A DNA stretch of 64,000 bases, from assembly GCA_021030905.1 (NCBI GenBank), contig JAGFMI010000028.1, positions 310,001-374,000 of the forward strand. Direction: 5' to 3'. The position numbers and the translations under genes are program-made. The DNA is from Pyrenula massariospora. Taxonomy: Eukaryota > Ascomycota > Eurotiomycetes > Pyrenulales > Pyrenulaceae. Positions 10,406-22,420 of this stretch are shown piece by piece; the stretch's first letter is position 1; the number at the start of each line of letters is the position of its first letter. The notes beneath the pieces were generated by a model. It ran no database searches, had not been told where the DNA came from, and saw nothing but the letters and a program-made list of their open reading frames with translations.

Positions 10406-10993
10406 ATGTCATCAATCCTCTGCCTCCAAGTCTCTGCCTTAACTAAAGAATATCTCGAGGCACTCGCTGCCCGTGACCCGCAGCATCTCCAAATCATCCC
10501 AGGAACATGCGAGCGCATCGTCAAAACCTCCACAGCCTGGGACGGCTTCAAATTCTACCTCATGACCGTCGGCGGCGGCTACGCGACCTTCGTCGTCCTC
10601 TTTTTGCTCATTGCAGTTAGAGTCATGGGCCTTAATTATCTCACTAATGGACGCGACAAAGAACAGGGAAAATCGCAAATAATCGCCAAAAGAGAAGGGG
10701 AACGCAAACAATTAATACAAATGATTGCCAACAAAGCAGAGGAACTCGCAAGATTACAACAGGTAAATGGCGTGAACGATTCGCGCAGCAAGGTTTCAGC
10801 ACCGACCCCAGATCTTGAGCCGGAGTCAAGCTCACGCTCGCGCTCAAGCTCGATGTCGACCCTGATCCTCACCCCCACGTCGACGCCGCCCTCCCCATCG
10901 CCTACCCCGGCGAACAACGAACACCAGCCTTATGTCTGTGAGCGTTGCGAGATGTATCGCGACGGATTCTGCGACGGGAGTTGCGACTGGTAG
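10406..10993 (+). CDS. Small single-pass membrane protein with cysteine-rich tail
   Basis: A 195-residue frame without introns. Residues about 49-77 are a single membrane helix (FYLMTVGGGYATFVVLFLLIAV). A lysine- and glutamate-rich segment likely to be helical or coiled coil (about 83-118) follows, then a serine- and proline-rich linker (about 125-170). The final 20 residues hold a tight cysteine pattern (C-E-R-C, then C-D-G-S-C). I do not recognise the family. The cysteine tail could bind metal or form disulphides, depending on which side of the membrane it lies. It is flanked by the modin-like and ankyrin genes but has no clear functional tie to them. Confidence 0.6.
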   Translation: MSSILCLQVSALTKEYLEALAARDPQHLQIIPGTCERIVKTSTAWDGFKFYLMTVGGGYATFVVLFLLIAVRVMGLNYLTNGRDKEQGKSQIIAKREGERKQLIQMIANKAEELARLQQVNGVNDSRSKVSAPTPDLEPESSSRSRSSSMSTLILTPTSTPPSPSPTPANNEHQPYVCERCEMYRDGFCDGSCDW

Positions 10994-12088
10994 CTCGCCA
11001 ACGAGGAACTTTCTTTTCACAGAGTTCTGGAAGAACAGAGGATCTTAGGGTACTGGGCTTGACTTATATCTTTCTTCTGAGGACCCGCCAGAGGTGATAA
11101 GACCTTTACCGTTGAAGATGGGGGGGACTGTTTAGGGTGGTACAGGTGGGGCAAACTTCTTGCACATCCTTTTGATGTGCTCAGCCAGGTTCTTGATTGC
11201 GTCATGACCGATTTGGGAAGGTTTGAAGGGGGCGAACAAAGCTTTTTAAGCTTGGCTTTGGAGGAATTGATACTGTGGACGAAATGAAGAGGAAGGTAAA
11301 CCAAGACTAGCTATGGCGTGAACGTCACTACAATTCCCTTAGATTGTGCTAAAGGTAATCGTCTTCTTCTTAGTCCAGAGAGATCGATTGAAACCGCCAT
11401 TCGTCAGAGTAAAGTTAGTCCTTGTCATGCCGATCTTCTAGCAAAATGGCTCCGCCTCAAGGCTCGGTAGAAGTTCGATGATCGGCTCGATCAGAAGATA
11501 TTCGACGTTATAGCGACTGTCCAAGCGATGCTGAAGTCCCGCCTGATCTTCAAAGCTCACGAATGTACTTCCTGTCAGCCGCATCAAGTCCCTATGCAGT
11601 ATCTAGATAGCAACATTAACGATCAAAAATGTTACGTCTTGCACTCGATAAGACGATTGAAAAGAATTTAACGACCCCGGTCCCTCCGCCATTACACGAA
11701 TGAATCCAAAGTGGCCCAGCAGTCTCGACCTCTAATTTCGTTCTCCAAGCGAGACCCAACAAAAACTTCTCATTGCAGTCCCACGATTCCAAGCTTAGCC
11801 GCACCCGTTGTGTTTATGATCCTGCAAAAGTGCCTCTTCTTCGAATCTTCGGTTGGATTGTGATGAGCTTAAGGATCTCATGCTTCGACTGGCTAGGGCT
11901 TTTCAATACGATGATTCCAGATGTGGGGGAAGGTGCTTCCCAAGGAGCGATGCAGTACAGGATTGAGATTTGGCACGATTTGAAGTTGCTTGGGGAAGAG
12001 AGAAGAGAGACGCGTGTTGACCTAGATAGGCAACTTTTGAATTCAGCTCCGCTAGTTCCAGCAGGGAAAATAAAAAGCTCAAGCAAGA
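10994..12088. other. Intergenic, no gene seen
   Basis: About 1.1 kb between convergent genes. Several short frames on both strands lack protein-like composition. Confidence 0.5.
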
Positions 12089-14484
12089 TTAAGCAGTCTC
12101 TAAGGCGTCTTCGAAAATTTCTTCCTCTTCACTATCATCAATCGGATTCGGCTCATCCAGAGACAAGGAAGCCACCAATTTGTCAAAGGCTCTCTGAAGA
12201 TCCTCGGTAAGATCAACTCTTCGCGAAAGATAATCTAGCGCATTAAAACCTCTGAAATCTCGCAGCTCAGGGTCAACGCCTCTAAGCTTAGCTTCCGCCA
12301 ACACTTCCATTGTCGCGACGTCACATTTCAAGGCCGCGATGCGAATGATATTGATGTCTTGCCCTGTCACACGCCTTGGGTCTGCTCCAAGTCTGAGAAG
12401 CGTCTTGACACTGGCCGCTTTCGCGTGATGTACAGCTGAAAACAATGGCGTCATCCCAATGAGAGGATTCACATCAGGATCAAAACGATTACGTTGCACT
12501 GGAATACTTGCATTGGGATAGCGAGCGTCCCAACGTGCATATAGCAGACCGCGTTGGACCTCAAGATCTGCCCCATTTCTCACAAGCTCTTCAACGTGGG
12601 AAAGCTTGCCATATACAGCAGCAAAGTGCAGTGGCGTATTTCCCGAGACACTATCAGAATGGACATCAGCACCGGCCTGGAGAAGTGCTTGAAGTAAAGC
12701 AAGGCTTTCATCCTGCTCTGGCCAGCGGAAGCAACACGAATGTAGGGGGGTTCTTCCGGCATCGTCCTTAGCGTTTATATCTGCTCCGTATTCTAGGAGT
12801 AGCTTCAAGACTTCTGGCGTTTTAGCAACATGCAAAGGCCCATGTCGGTCGCGCGGACTGAGATGGACGTCGGCTCCGTAATTCAGAAGGATATTCACTG
12901 CGGTAGCATCCCCTCTAGCAGATGACCACCAGAGGGGGGTTCTTCCCAGAGAGTCTGTGGTGTCTATGGATGCAGTGGTAGCGCGTAATTGCGATTCAAG
13001 GTCGAGATTAGACGATATCCCCAGTACTATTTTATGCAATACTGTGTACTGTTGGGAAGTCGCAAAATTTTCGTAGTCAAGATTTCTGAGCACGTCATCA
13101 TACATGGCTACGATACTCGCAGATGATCGTTCAGTAGTTCGACTGAAATACCATGCGCGCTCCAAGACGGAGCCGCCATTGTCTGCTACCAAAGATACGT
13201 CGGCGCCTGCTTTGATAAGGAAAGAAACAACCTCGCTCTTGCCAAGAATAAAGGCTTTCTGTCAGTGAAAGGCAAGCCTCATTAGAACTTTGTGACAAAT
13301 ATACAGTAGATTTTCCTTACATTTAAAATTGTCATTCCTCGATCATCCACATCGTAGATACTTGCCTTGTACTCACTAAACAGCACTTTCATGCCGGTCA
13401 CGTCACCAGTTGCAGCCAGTCGAAAAATGTCCGAGCTAATTGGAATTACCCGAAGGGTTCTTAATTGCATTTGAGGTCCGCCAACAAGAGAAGAGTTCAG
13501 GACTATTGAGACAGCTTTTGACAAAAGCCATGATGGGAACTTGTAAGTAATGGTACGCTTAGCATTTAGCGCTGGCCCACAACTTTTCTCCGTGCACTTG
13601 GACGGCCCGAAAAAATAAGTCGAATTCCCTGTAGATCTCACAGAAATCCATCCCAGGAGTGAAGACAAGAGAGCCGGAGAACTGAGATCACTCGGACAAT
13701 GGCAAATGCAGCTGCAGAAAGGAGGGCAGGCTGCTTTTCTATAGGAAATCAACGGAACGACCGACATCGTTGAATACCCTAAATGTGAGCCTAGCGATAG
13801 AGATAATGCTGAAGCACTTCTAGAATGCTTTCCTTCCAAACAAGATTCCATGCCACTTGAAGCCTTAATCGATGTGTCGCAAGTCCCAGAACCATCAGAT
13901 GCTTTTATAAGTCCATCCAATCTGCTGTCATCAACATTTAGATCTGACCCATCTAGACGTAGCAAGACAGATTTTACCTCGAGCAATGTCTTCGCTACGA
14001 GTATTGTTGAGAGGTTCGACTTCACCCCGAGAAGTTCTTTGCGCATATCCTCTATTTTTGATCGCCATCGAAGCCAGGCCGTACGTGAAACCTTCTGGGA
14101 CGTAGCATTAGGCTTCTGGGGTACAATGGCTGGAGCTGACTGTGAAGGTTTTGAAGACGGGGAGAGGAGGTTGTTGTCTAACACTTGCGACAGCTCTTTC
14201 AGGATTCCCCGACCTTTGAGAAGCAGCCTTGAAGCATCGTCGTCCGAGGCCCCTTGCGGCAGAACGTCTTGGTGTTTAGTATCGCCTCCGCTGTCCAACG
14301 TCTCAGGCTTCACATTTCTTAGAGCTCGCTCAATCCCACCGATAGTGATTTCAAAGTCGTCCAAATCCTCAGCAAGTCTTGATATCTCCTTCGGCGCATT
14401 GTTTAGGGTTCTCAGGCGTTTCAGAGAGGCGGAAATGGTAGCGGCGAGAGCCAATACCGAAGTTGTTATGGAGAGCGGGTCCAT
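12089..14484 (-). CDS. Fungal N-terminal domain / ankyrin-repeat protein (NLR-like)
   Basis: Two exons, 14484-13321 and 13258-12089, with a 62-base intron (GTAAGG donor, CTAAT branch, CTGACAG acceptor) in phase 0, giving 777 residues. The first 120 residues match the fungal N-terminal domain found at the start of many NLR/STAND proteins: MDPLSITTSVLALA, then LKRLRTL, then a KEISRLAEDLDDFE helix. A central region follows, with a cysteine-rich patch (CPPFCSCICHCP) and no P-loop. Ankyrin repeats follow, from about residue 490 to 730: SLGRTPLWW, LLNYGADV, LLEYGADINAKD and GRTPLH, then GNTPLHFAAVYG and GMTPLFSAV. The protein thus has the sensor/effector N terminus and repeat C terminus of an NLR without a recognisable NACHT or NB-ARC module. 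It probably acts in non-self or damage sensing, by inference from architecture. Confidence 0.8.
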
Positions 14485-16090
14485 GTGTAGAGGGAGTCGG
14501 GCGGCGGACCTTTCTTAGAAGCACGAACAGCTTCCAAGAAAGTGCTGGAAGCTAAGGAGAAAGGCTGTGAGTAGAACATGATGAGCGAGATTGTGAAGCT
14601 ATGGGTTTGCAGCCTAACCTGCATGTCGGCGCCTCGTTTGAGTGATTGTGGTTAGTTGTATCTGGGCGAGGGTCGAGTCCTTCATTATGGCGCTCTATTC
14701 CCGCTTCGGCTTATCGCCAAGGGCGCCCACCTCGCGAAAGGACGTGCGGCGGCACTAGCGGGCCGAAGCGAAAGGCCGGGAGGGCCAAAGGGCCAACATT
14801 TACTTCGAGATCGAAGGTTGTGTCATCATGCGATTCTCGAGTGAAATATGGTAGTCCTAGTGTGGGACTGTCCTGTTAGATATAGACGAGGAATTCTTCA
14901 GAAGTTGTAGGGAGCAGGCCCCTCAAACATGGGGCTGTTTGGAATAAGGTCCAGGTCAGGCTTCGCGCTGGGCGCTGGGGACTGTCACTTTCCCTGACAC
15001 TAAGCAGGCATGGTAGCCTTCAGTACTTGCACTTCTCGGTCATTTTCAGATCTCTACATTTCTGATGGCCGACAGAGACGTCTTTGATGGCATTCGGGAA
15101 ACTTTGAGAGATGCTGATGCGACCCTCTCCCCAACAACCTTGGTAATAATAATTAGCCCCATGATAAGATCGGGGCTCAAGTTCATCAAAAGCTTGTCTC
15201 AGTTTATGAATCGAAATGCGACAAAAATGGACAACTATTGCCTCGAAAAAGCATCCGATCTCAACTTGGTCGATCCCCATATAGCATCCTGAACAGTGCC
15301 AGCCTCGTATTGCGGCTTAGACACGGGACAGTCTCGCGCCTCCGCACTAAAGAGCCACATTTATACAGAGGCCAATTTCCAAAAACAGATGCTGGACTGT
15401 TGTATCTTAACGTTGAACGGAGACTGTTGCCAGAATCATTCTTGTGGTTTCTGATAGCGTCCATTAAGGTAGCAACGGCCCTTGGGTCTTCTCTACTGAC
15501 GAGCCAGCGTAAACCCGCCCCATCTCACGTTGTACAAGCTCGGTCCTAGCACCTGGTACTCTATGACTATCACTAGGGCTTAGGATCTAGAGAAAGAGCG
15601 GTACACGACAGTTAAGGGGCTGAGCTGCAGAAAAGAGCGAGAGGGTCCCGAAACTCACGGCTGGTCTCAGCTACGTGAGCTCTAAAGCAGGGAAAACAAA
15701 ATGAACTATAGACTAAGAAGATCAGGTATAGCCCATTGTCAGAGTAGGGCCGCAGCAGGGGGATGTCATGGACGGAGTCTAGCGCCCATTGTCCTGACGC
15801 TCGCCAATCGTACAGAGAGCCCACGATCTGGAAGCACTCAACTAGCGGGAGAAACGAATCATCAGTTAGTCAGGCCGCTACGTGAATGAACTGCGCTAGA
15901 AGTATGTATAAAGAGTAAAAATATGCTGACGCTAAGGCTCCCTTGACATTGTTCCCTAAGAATGGCCTTTGCAGATAAGCAGAATAAGCACAGCTAAAGA
16001 AGCGTTCACAAAGCCAGGAGTGTGTCTGGATGAATCACGATTTACAATGCCGTCAGTCAACAACATCTTCTTGCATGAGGAAGGATTCAA
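14485..16090. other. Intergenic with weak coding-like fragments
   Basis: About 1.6 kb. On the minus strand around 15690-15830 a short frame reads like protein (SLYDWRASGQWALDSVHDIP) but has neither start nor extension. It could be a remnant of a gene related to the DUF7708 protein upstream. Nothing else is supportable. Confidence 0.4.
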
Positions 16091-18019
16091 TCACTCCGGT
16101 CTAGGTATCGAGACTGACTGTAAGGCCTTCCCGCCTACTAGCGGCCCTGGACCTATCTTCTTTGGAAGGACCCTACAGTCTAAGCGGTCATCGACCTTCA
16201 CCAACCTGCCACCATCAAAGAAGCCGTTCGTGGTCAGCAGCAATTTCACTATCTGCCCTGTCCTTCCAGCGCGCTGCAACGTGTCTAACAATGACTCAAT
16301 GTGCACTCTGCTGCTGGCATGATCGAGATACTGTAGGCCGTCTATGACGACGAGGAGCAGATCAGGCCCAATGCCAATTAAGGTGCTGATTATTGTTAAC
16401 GCATGGGGGATGCTAGCTGCGGTCCCATCAAGCTGCGCGACTTTCGAGCGCAGGCCTGAGGATTTTGGAATCGAGGAGGGGGCATAGGCCGTAAGTTGCC
16501 GTACCAGCGAGTACAGTAGTGCAATCATTTGCGCATTGTAGGAGATGGATCTTGAGACCGGTTGGCAGAGGAAAGAGACGCAGCCAATCCCGCTGAGGTG
16601 ACAAAGGTTGCTCACACGTATTGCTGCTAAAGTTGCTTCCGAGCATCCTGGTGCGTTACGAGGGAGTCCCATGATCCAGAGTCTTTGTGACCTGGTTGAT
16701 GATAACCAAGATTGTAGACGAATGACGATCTCCCCGGACACCTGTTTTGTAGTATTCTGCACAAGTGGTGGCTCGTAAAGCTTTGAATCGCTTATGTACC
16801 CGTCAAGGACAGTAGTGTCAACTTCCATCTCCACACGGCTGTACGGCATCGATTCCTCCAAGTCAACTGAACCGTCTTCGGAATCCTCTGGTTCGTGGAC
16901 GGCCGGTAGAGCTTGCCGTTTTACATCATTACGTGCAGCATCGTACATTATACGTTCTCCAGTCGCCATAAGTGTGCCTTGGCCTTGTCGACCTAAAGCT
17001 TCGATCAACACTTTAAGGCAAAACTTAATATCCGAGACATTAACATTTATATCCGAAATATTCTTTTGGGCCTCCATTCTTGCTTCCTGGACAATTCCAT
17101 TGACAAGGCCCTTGACTTCATTTATTGTTGCTTCGATCTCGTGTGTATAATAGTCCTGATTCACAGCTGATTTCATACGCTCCCACTTAGACTGATACCA
17201 TTTCATGGTGTGGCTGAGGAATTTCAAGTATTTGATATACATCGTCATGATAAACTTCTTCATCTTAGGCGTTTTATAAATGGTACATTGTCTCAAACTT
17301 TGATCGAGATTCGTGCTAAGCTCAGACAGAGCCAGTGCAAAGCCTTCAGCGATTCTCTCGTGTCTGGAAGAAGCCTAAATAATGTCCATTAGCTTAGAAC
17401 AATCATTGCCAAATGATACGATCTACCTTAACAATTGAGGAAATCACACCTGAGAAAAGACTCGTGTACTTGTCGCCCTCTGGGAAGAAGCTGAAAAGCT
17501 CTGAGTGTACGTCAAGAGTGCCACAGAACTGGTAGAAGCCGGCCTTCGCTCTACCAAAGCCCTTTTCTCGCTTACCCACCCATTCTTGCACTGTTTGGTC
17601 GACTGCTGCTCTGATAGTGCTGATATTCGGCGGGCCTCGGGTGACCGGCAATCCCTTCTCGGACTCCGGGAGACGACGTTTGAACTCGGTCCAGATTTCT
17701 GCTAAATCTTTACACTCTCTTTCCAAAGGCGCAATGTCATCATCACTATTTTTTGAGAAATTATCGACGATTAATTAGCAAACAGTGGATGCTATATGAG
17801 GGAGAGCAATCGTCGTACGCACATTTCAGGCTTAGCAAACTGGAGAAATTGCTGCCACTCAAGATTTTCGCGCTCTTCCCTCTTTTCACTTTCAATGTTC
17901 CTTCTTTCAAGCTCGCCGACCGCTTTGGCAGCCTCGTTGTTAGGTAAACTGATCTCGGCTTGTACACTGTATCTGCGGACTAATTTGAGCGCCTCATTTT
18001 TGATGTCTTGCTCCTTCAT
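16091..18019 (-). CDS. DUF7708-domain protein with degenerate NTPase region (STAND-like)
   Basis: Three exons, 18019-17823, 17745-17427 and 17374-16091. The introns of 77 and 52 bases have good donors and acceptors and phases that fit, giving about 599 residues. Exon 2 and the start of exon 3 carry the DUF7708 hallmarks: EFKRRLPE, VQEWVGKREKGFGRAKAGFYQFCGTLD, HSELFSFFPEGDKY, then SRHERIAEGFALAL. These domains sit before NACHT-type NTPase modules in fungal NLR-like proteins. The C-terminal half follows that fold (LQSWLSSTRSQRLWIMG, MIALLYSLVRQL and a LLLVVIDGLQYLD Walker-B-like strand), but the expected GxxxxGK[ST] is replaced by GLPRNAPGCSEA, so nucleotide binding is doubtful. There are no C-terminal repeats. 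The start at 18019 is the first ATG in frame; an upstream exon cannot be excluded. Confidence 0.75.
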
Positions 18020-18613
18020 TCTGTTGTGACAGTATCCTCGACTCAATGCGCAGTTAAGGTCCAGGTCCAACGAGTATGATCATTAGTTTAAGAGTTTACG
18101 GACTTGGTGCCAGAAAACAAGAGCAAAGTCTTCCTCAACGTACGGCGAAGAGCAGGTTGAGTAGACCAAGACGCGGATAGCCCAAAAGGGCGCAAAAATT
18201 GTGCGAGGAGCCAATTTACGATGCGATAAGCCTCACACAAGAATAGTGGCTTATTGAGACCATTGCAGCCGATGAAACCTGGGTCAGCTACATGATTCGT
18301 GCGAAGGGAAACCCCAGCGCGGTTTCAGGGTTCAGCTAGGCAACGGGGAGGCTGGCCCCTCAGCTTGTGTTACCATCCAGTCCGTGTCAAACAACAATAA
18401 AAGGGTGATTTAACCTGGACCCCACGGAGGGCAGACCATGGGATATATGAGTATACTGCGCTTCCTCGTGGAATCAGATGGTCAAACAAGCTTCTCTTAC
18501 CTCTTTCATGATTTGAAACCCTTTTCTCATGCTCTCTTTTTCTCAGATACATCCTACCACTCACTCAAATCCAGTCGGTAGCCATTTGTTGCTTTGTTTA
18601 GAATCCAGAAAGC
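18020..18613. other. Divergent intergenic region
   Basis: About 590 bases between the DUF7708 gene and the AAA+ gene, probably holding both promoters. I see no gene or repeat. Confidence 0.5.
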
Positions 18614-21523
18614 ATGACTGCTACAACGAAAAGCTGTGCTGAAAAACAAGAAATGCTGGAGGATGTGGTGCAGCTGTCTAACGGCCTGACTGACATGGAT
18701 ACAACTCCAAGTGAATCGGCAGATTCGACTGACGGAGATTTGCCACCATCGGAAATCCCAAAAGACGATGCTGAGATACCGATACAAGGCGCGTCATTGA
18801 ACGATAAACCTCTCGAGAATAATGATGGACAGCCTGCTCCAGTCCCTACGCCAGAAAACGTAACGAATACCAATGGGAAAGATGACAAAGGTGGTCCATA
18901 CCCAGCACACTTATATTGCCCTGTTAAATGGATGACACATGCACATTTACTTGACTTCAGGGTGACTACTTGTCCCCTTTGCGGGGAAGACTTGCGATTG
19001 AAGCCTCCAAAACAGCCAGAGCCTGAGCAGAACGCCAAGAGCAGTTCATCAACGAGCAAAGAAGACAGTGTCGTAGAGGATAATGATACTGCAGAAGAGC
19101 TCACTCTGAGAAAACTGCCTCCTGTCCGGTACAAGATAAGATTTGAAGACGAAGGTGGTTATCTCGCCGCTATCCAAGATTGGCATGAGCCATTGGATCT
19201 GGAGACTGCGCGGGCGGCCACGCGACCAGATGAAGGACAATCAGTTCTAGAGGTTGTGTCTGTTGTGCGTTCCAACATCGAGAAAGACAGCAGACGATAC
19301 CCGTCTGAGCGAACCGAACTGCTTCATGAAGGCATTCTTGACAATCCAAAATATAAATTGGTCGTCTGGGCTACGGAAATCTACATCCATTCCCCACAAG
19401 TCATACAAGCATTACGTCGACGTGTAGCATATTATCCGGAAACCAGTCTCACATCGGACAAAATCCACGTGGTGGAACCATTTGGTTTCCTGTATCATGT
19501 TTTGGATGATTTACTCGCCTACCAAGAAACGTATACCTTGGCTGAAACAATCAACTCTTGCGAGCAAACTCTCAAGCAAAACGTAATAGCAACAGCCAAA
19601 TGTGACAAAGAGACTTATGACCATATAACAGTGATACATGATTTCCTGAAGGCTCATTACGTTCAGAAAGTGGCGGAAGAAAAGGCTCGGTGGGGCCGAC
19701 CACTTGCGGTTACTACTTACGATATGTTGTGGTTGCTCTTTAAGCCCGGCGTGACTGTCTACACTGAGATTGATGGTAGTCTAGCTGCATGCGTCGTACA
19801 CTCTATCACAATAGACAGTACCCGTATTCGGCAAAGACTTCCCTATTTTTTGAAACTGTGGCATCTCGATTACAATGGCCGACACGTTGGCCGTGTTCAA
19901 CGAGAGACATATATACACGCATTCGTTGGCGAAGTCGAGATCAGTTCTCTGAATGTCATTCCATGTGAATATTACGATAAAATGGATCATGGTAAGCTGC
20001 GCAAAAGGCTTGAAGATCGTGGAGAGATGTTTTACAGTCTTCTCTCGGGCAAGCAAATGTACTACTCTGGGGACAGTCTACGGAGCCCGGCTCGATGGGT
20101 GAGCTTTGACCCTAGCTTCGTCCAACTGCTTGATCAAACTCATTCATTTTTTGCTAATTTCTCGCAGATTGAAGGGAGTGTAATCATTGACAGCTCAACA
20201 TATTATACCTACGAAAAGTCGTCACCGCCGGACATCGCAAAGATACGGGATTCTGGAGAGACCACGTCCAAAGAAAGTAAGGACTTGGAATCGTGTGACT
20301 GTGCTACTTGTAGGGCTACTTCAAGGGCAAACGCGTTGAAGAGAGAACGAGAAACAGATAGACCAGCTGATCCTTGGGAATCATATGACGATATTGATCC
20401 GAAGGTGACAAAGTCTCTAGGTAGCGAGATGGTTGACAAGCATCGCTATCTGTTGTGCCCAAAGAGAGTTTATGGCTTCGTTTTGAAGTCACGGAAGTGG
20501 GGTACGTTCAATCCTAATTCAATACCTCTACTTCTGTTCAGGGAAATCTAATGCTGGATTTACGTGGCAGAGAAGCTAAACATAGAATGTTGTCGCGAAC
20601 AAGAGACCAACTTCGGGGCCATTGATACCTTAAAGATGCCTCCAGAAAGGAAGACCACAATCAAAGCGCTTGTACATAGGTTCACAAGACCCCAAGTCTC
20701 TGGTGCCAAGGGTGAAACTACAACATGGAGAGCAGATTTCATTGATCAGAAAGGAGACGGCCAGATCTTTCTTCTCCATGGTAGCCCTGGGGTTGGGAAG
20801 ACTTATACGGCTGAATGTATTGCTGAACATACCGGTCGACCTCTCTTGTCGCTTACCTGTGGCGACATCGGAACTGACGAAACAAGCATGGAGGACCAAT
20901 TGTCAAAGTTTTTTCGTCTGGCGGAAACATGGAATGCCATCATGCTTATTGATGAAGCAGACATATTCCTCGAAAAAAGAGCGACCTCCGATCTTCAACG
21001 CAATAGCTTGGTGTCTGTTTTCTTGCGTACAATGGAATACTACCGCGGTATACTCTTTCTCACTACAAATCGGGTGGGTTCATTCGACGACGCTTTTCTG
21101 AGCCGTATTCACGCCGTGATACATTACCAGAATCTTAGCAATGAATATCGAAACCAAATTTGGAGCCAATTCTTCGACAAGCTTCGCGCGGAGAGGAAGG
21201 ATATCAGAATTTCCGAAAAGGCAAAGAAATATGTCTTGAATAGTAAAGAGATGCAGGAAGTTCCATGGAATGGTCGAGAGATTCGAAATGCATTTCAAAC
21301 AGCAGTAGCGCTTGCCGAGTACCGCTTTTCGCAAGAACGAGACAAAGAGGAAGGGGAGAAGGCGCGTCTTGAGCTAGAAGATTTCGAGAAAGTCTACGAG
21401 ATGACTCGTGATTTCAAGGAGTACATGGATTCTATCAGTGGAGCAGATGAGTCTGGAAGGGCTAAGCAAGCGAGAGAGCGGAATGATGAGTATGGGCTTC
21501 CAAATGAAGGGGATAGGAAGTAG
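18614..21523 (+). CDS. DUF7025-AAA+ ATPase
   Basis: Two exons, 18614-20501 and 20571-21523, with a 69-base intron in phase 1, giving 946 residues. The acidic N terminus (1-90) is followed by a possible zinc site (YCPVKW...CPLCGEDL, about 97-125). DUF7025 spans roughly residues 270-430 (TYDMLWLLFKPG, LKLWHLDYNGRHVGR). A GFVLKSRKW motif, split by the intron, leads into a classical AAA+ core. This contains Walker A GSPGVGKT (about 700), Walker B IMLIDEAD (about 752), sensor 1 LTTN (about 793) and SRI with the arginine-finger region. Both DUF7025 and this AAA+ subtype occur widely in filamentous fungi, and BCS1-like AAA ATPases have been tied to programmed cell death, but this protein's substrate is unknown. 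All ATPase motifs look intact. Confidence 0.88.
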
Positions 21524-22420
21524 GTAGACTGCTTTTCGAGATTGCGCTTGATCTTTGAAGGAAATGTTTTCCCAAGATAGTCAGAGAGTGAAACGTATGT
21601 TCAGGAAATTGACGTAATAGAGAGGAGATCTAGCGAGGAGTTTAAAACCGACACAAAAAACATTCAGGCAACGATGAGGTCAAGAGACTCTTTCGCCACC
21701 AAGTAAGAAAGGCCTGTCTTCACACCGGGCCGAGACTCATTTCAACTTTCCCTCTACCTGAATTCCACCCTTCTACGGAAATGCTGCTTGGCCGCTACTA
21801 TGACTGCTATTGCTGTGTGGTGTTAAGCTATGGGGACCACTTCGCTAACAAGCTTGTCATTAAAAAATGTCACATGAATTGCGATCACATCATCGACGGA
21901 CATGATAAAAGGTCTCATTATCCTGCCGGTTATCTCCACAAATGCGATACTCCAGCTCTTGTTGGCGAGTGGTCGCTACTCTACCCACACCTTGTTTCTT
22001 ATCTTGCCTGAAGGTTACGTGAGGCGGTGCCCATATCTATCTATATTTAGTCCGTAATGGCCGGCTCAGTAGCGGGATAATACCTCATAGTATTCAGGCT
22101 ATTATCCCCTAGCTACTATCTTACTACTATATGAGAGTGCACTATTTAGGTTGAATTTAGTAATAATTCAAGGCGGCGAGGCGGCGCCATAAATAATTAG
22201 GAGTCATTCAATGATGTCGGCAAAGGGCGGTTCTGGCTCCTGCGATTTGTTATTAAGAAGGTTGAAGCTTTCACGCAGCTCCAGAGAAAAAAGCTGCCCC
22301 AATTCAGAAAGATGTTCGAACTCTGTAAATGATATTCCTGTGATGAAGCCTCTAGTGTTTACTCGGAACGAGTACGATCTATGTGGGGGCGGAAACCAGC
22401 TACGCAGAGCCGCAAGCTCG
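21524..22420. other. Intergenic region with a small inverted repeat
   Basis: About 0.9 kb between convergent genes. It holds AT-rich sequence and a short stem-forming inverted repeat near 22068-22115. The short frame at 21781-22011 is histidine-, cysteine- and tyrosine-rich but unsupported. Confidence 0.5.
22068..22115. repeat. Short inverted repeat (possible MITE scar or terminator hairpin)
   Basis: GGGATAATA at 22074-22082 pairs perfectly with TATTATCCC at 22100-22108 across a 17-base loop. The flanking AGTAG and CTACT words extend the pairing imperfectly. The location between convergent genes fits either a hairpin in a 3' region or a deleted inverted-repeat element. Confidence 0.4.

Noticed and set aside
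13850-14518. Plus-strand 222-residue frame
   Set aside because: Antisense to exon 1 of the ankyrin gene, which is supported by a domain match and splice signals.
14655-14690. GGGTCGAGTCC-like T-arm of a tRNA
   Set aside because: No matching acceptor stem or D arm within tRNA distance.
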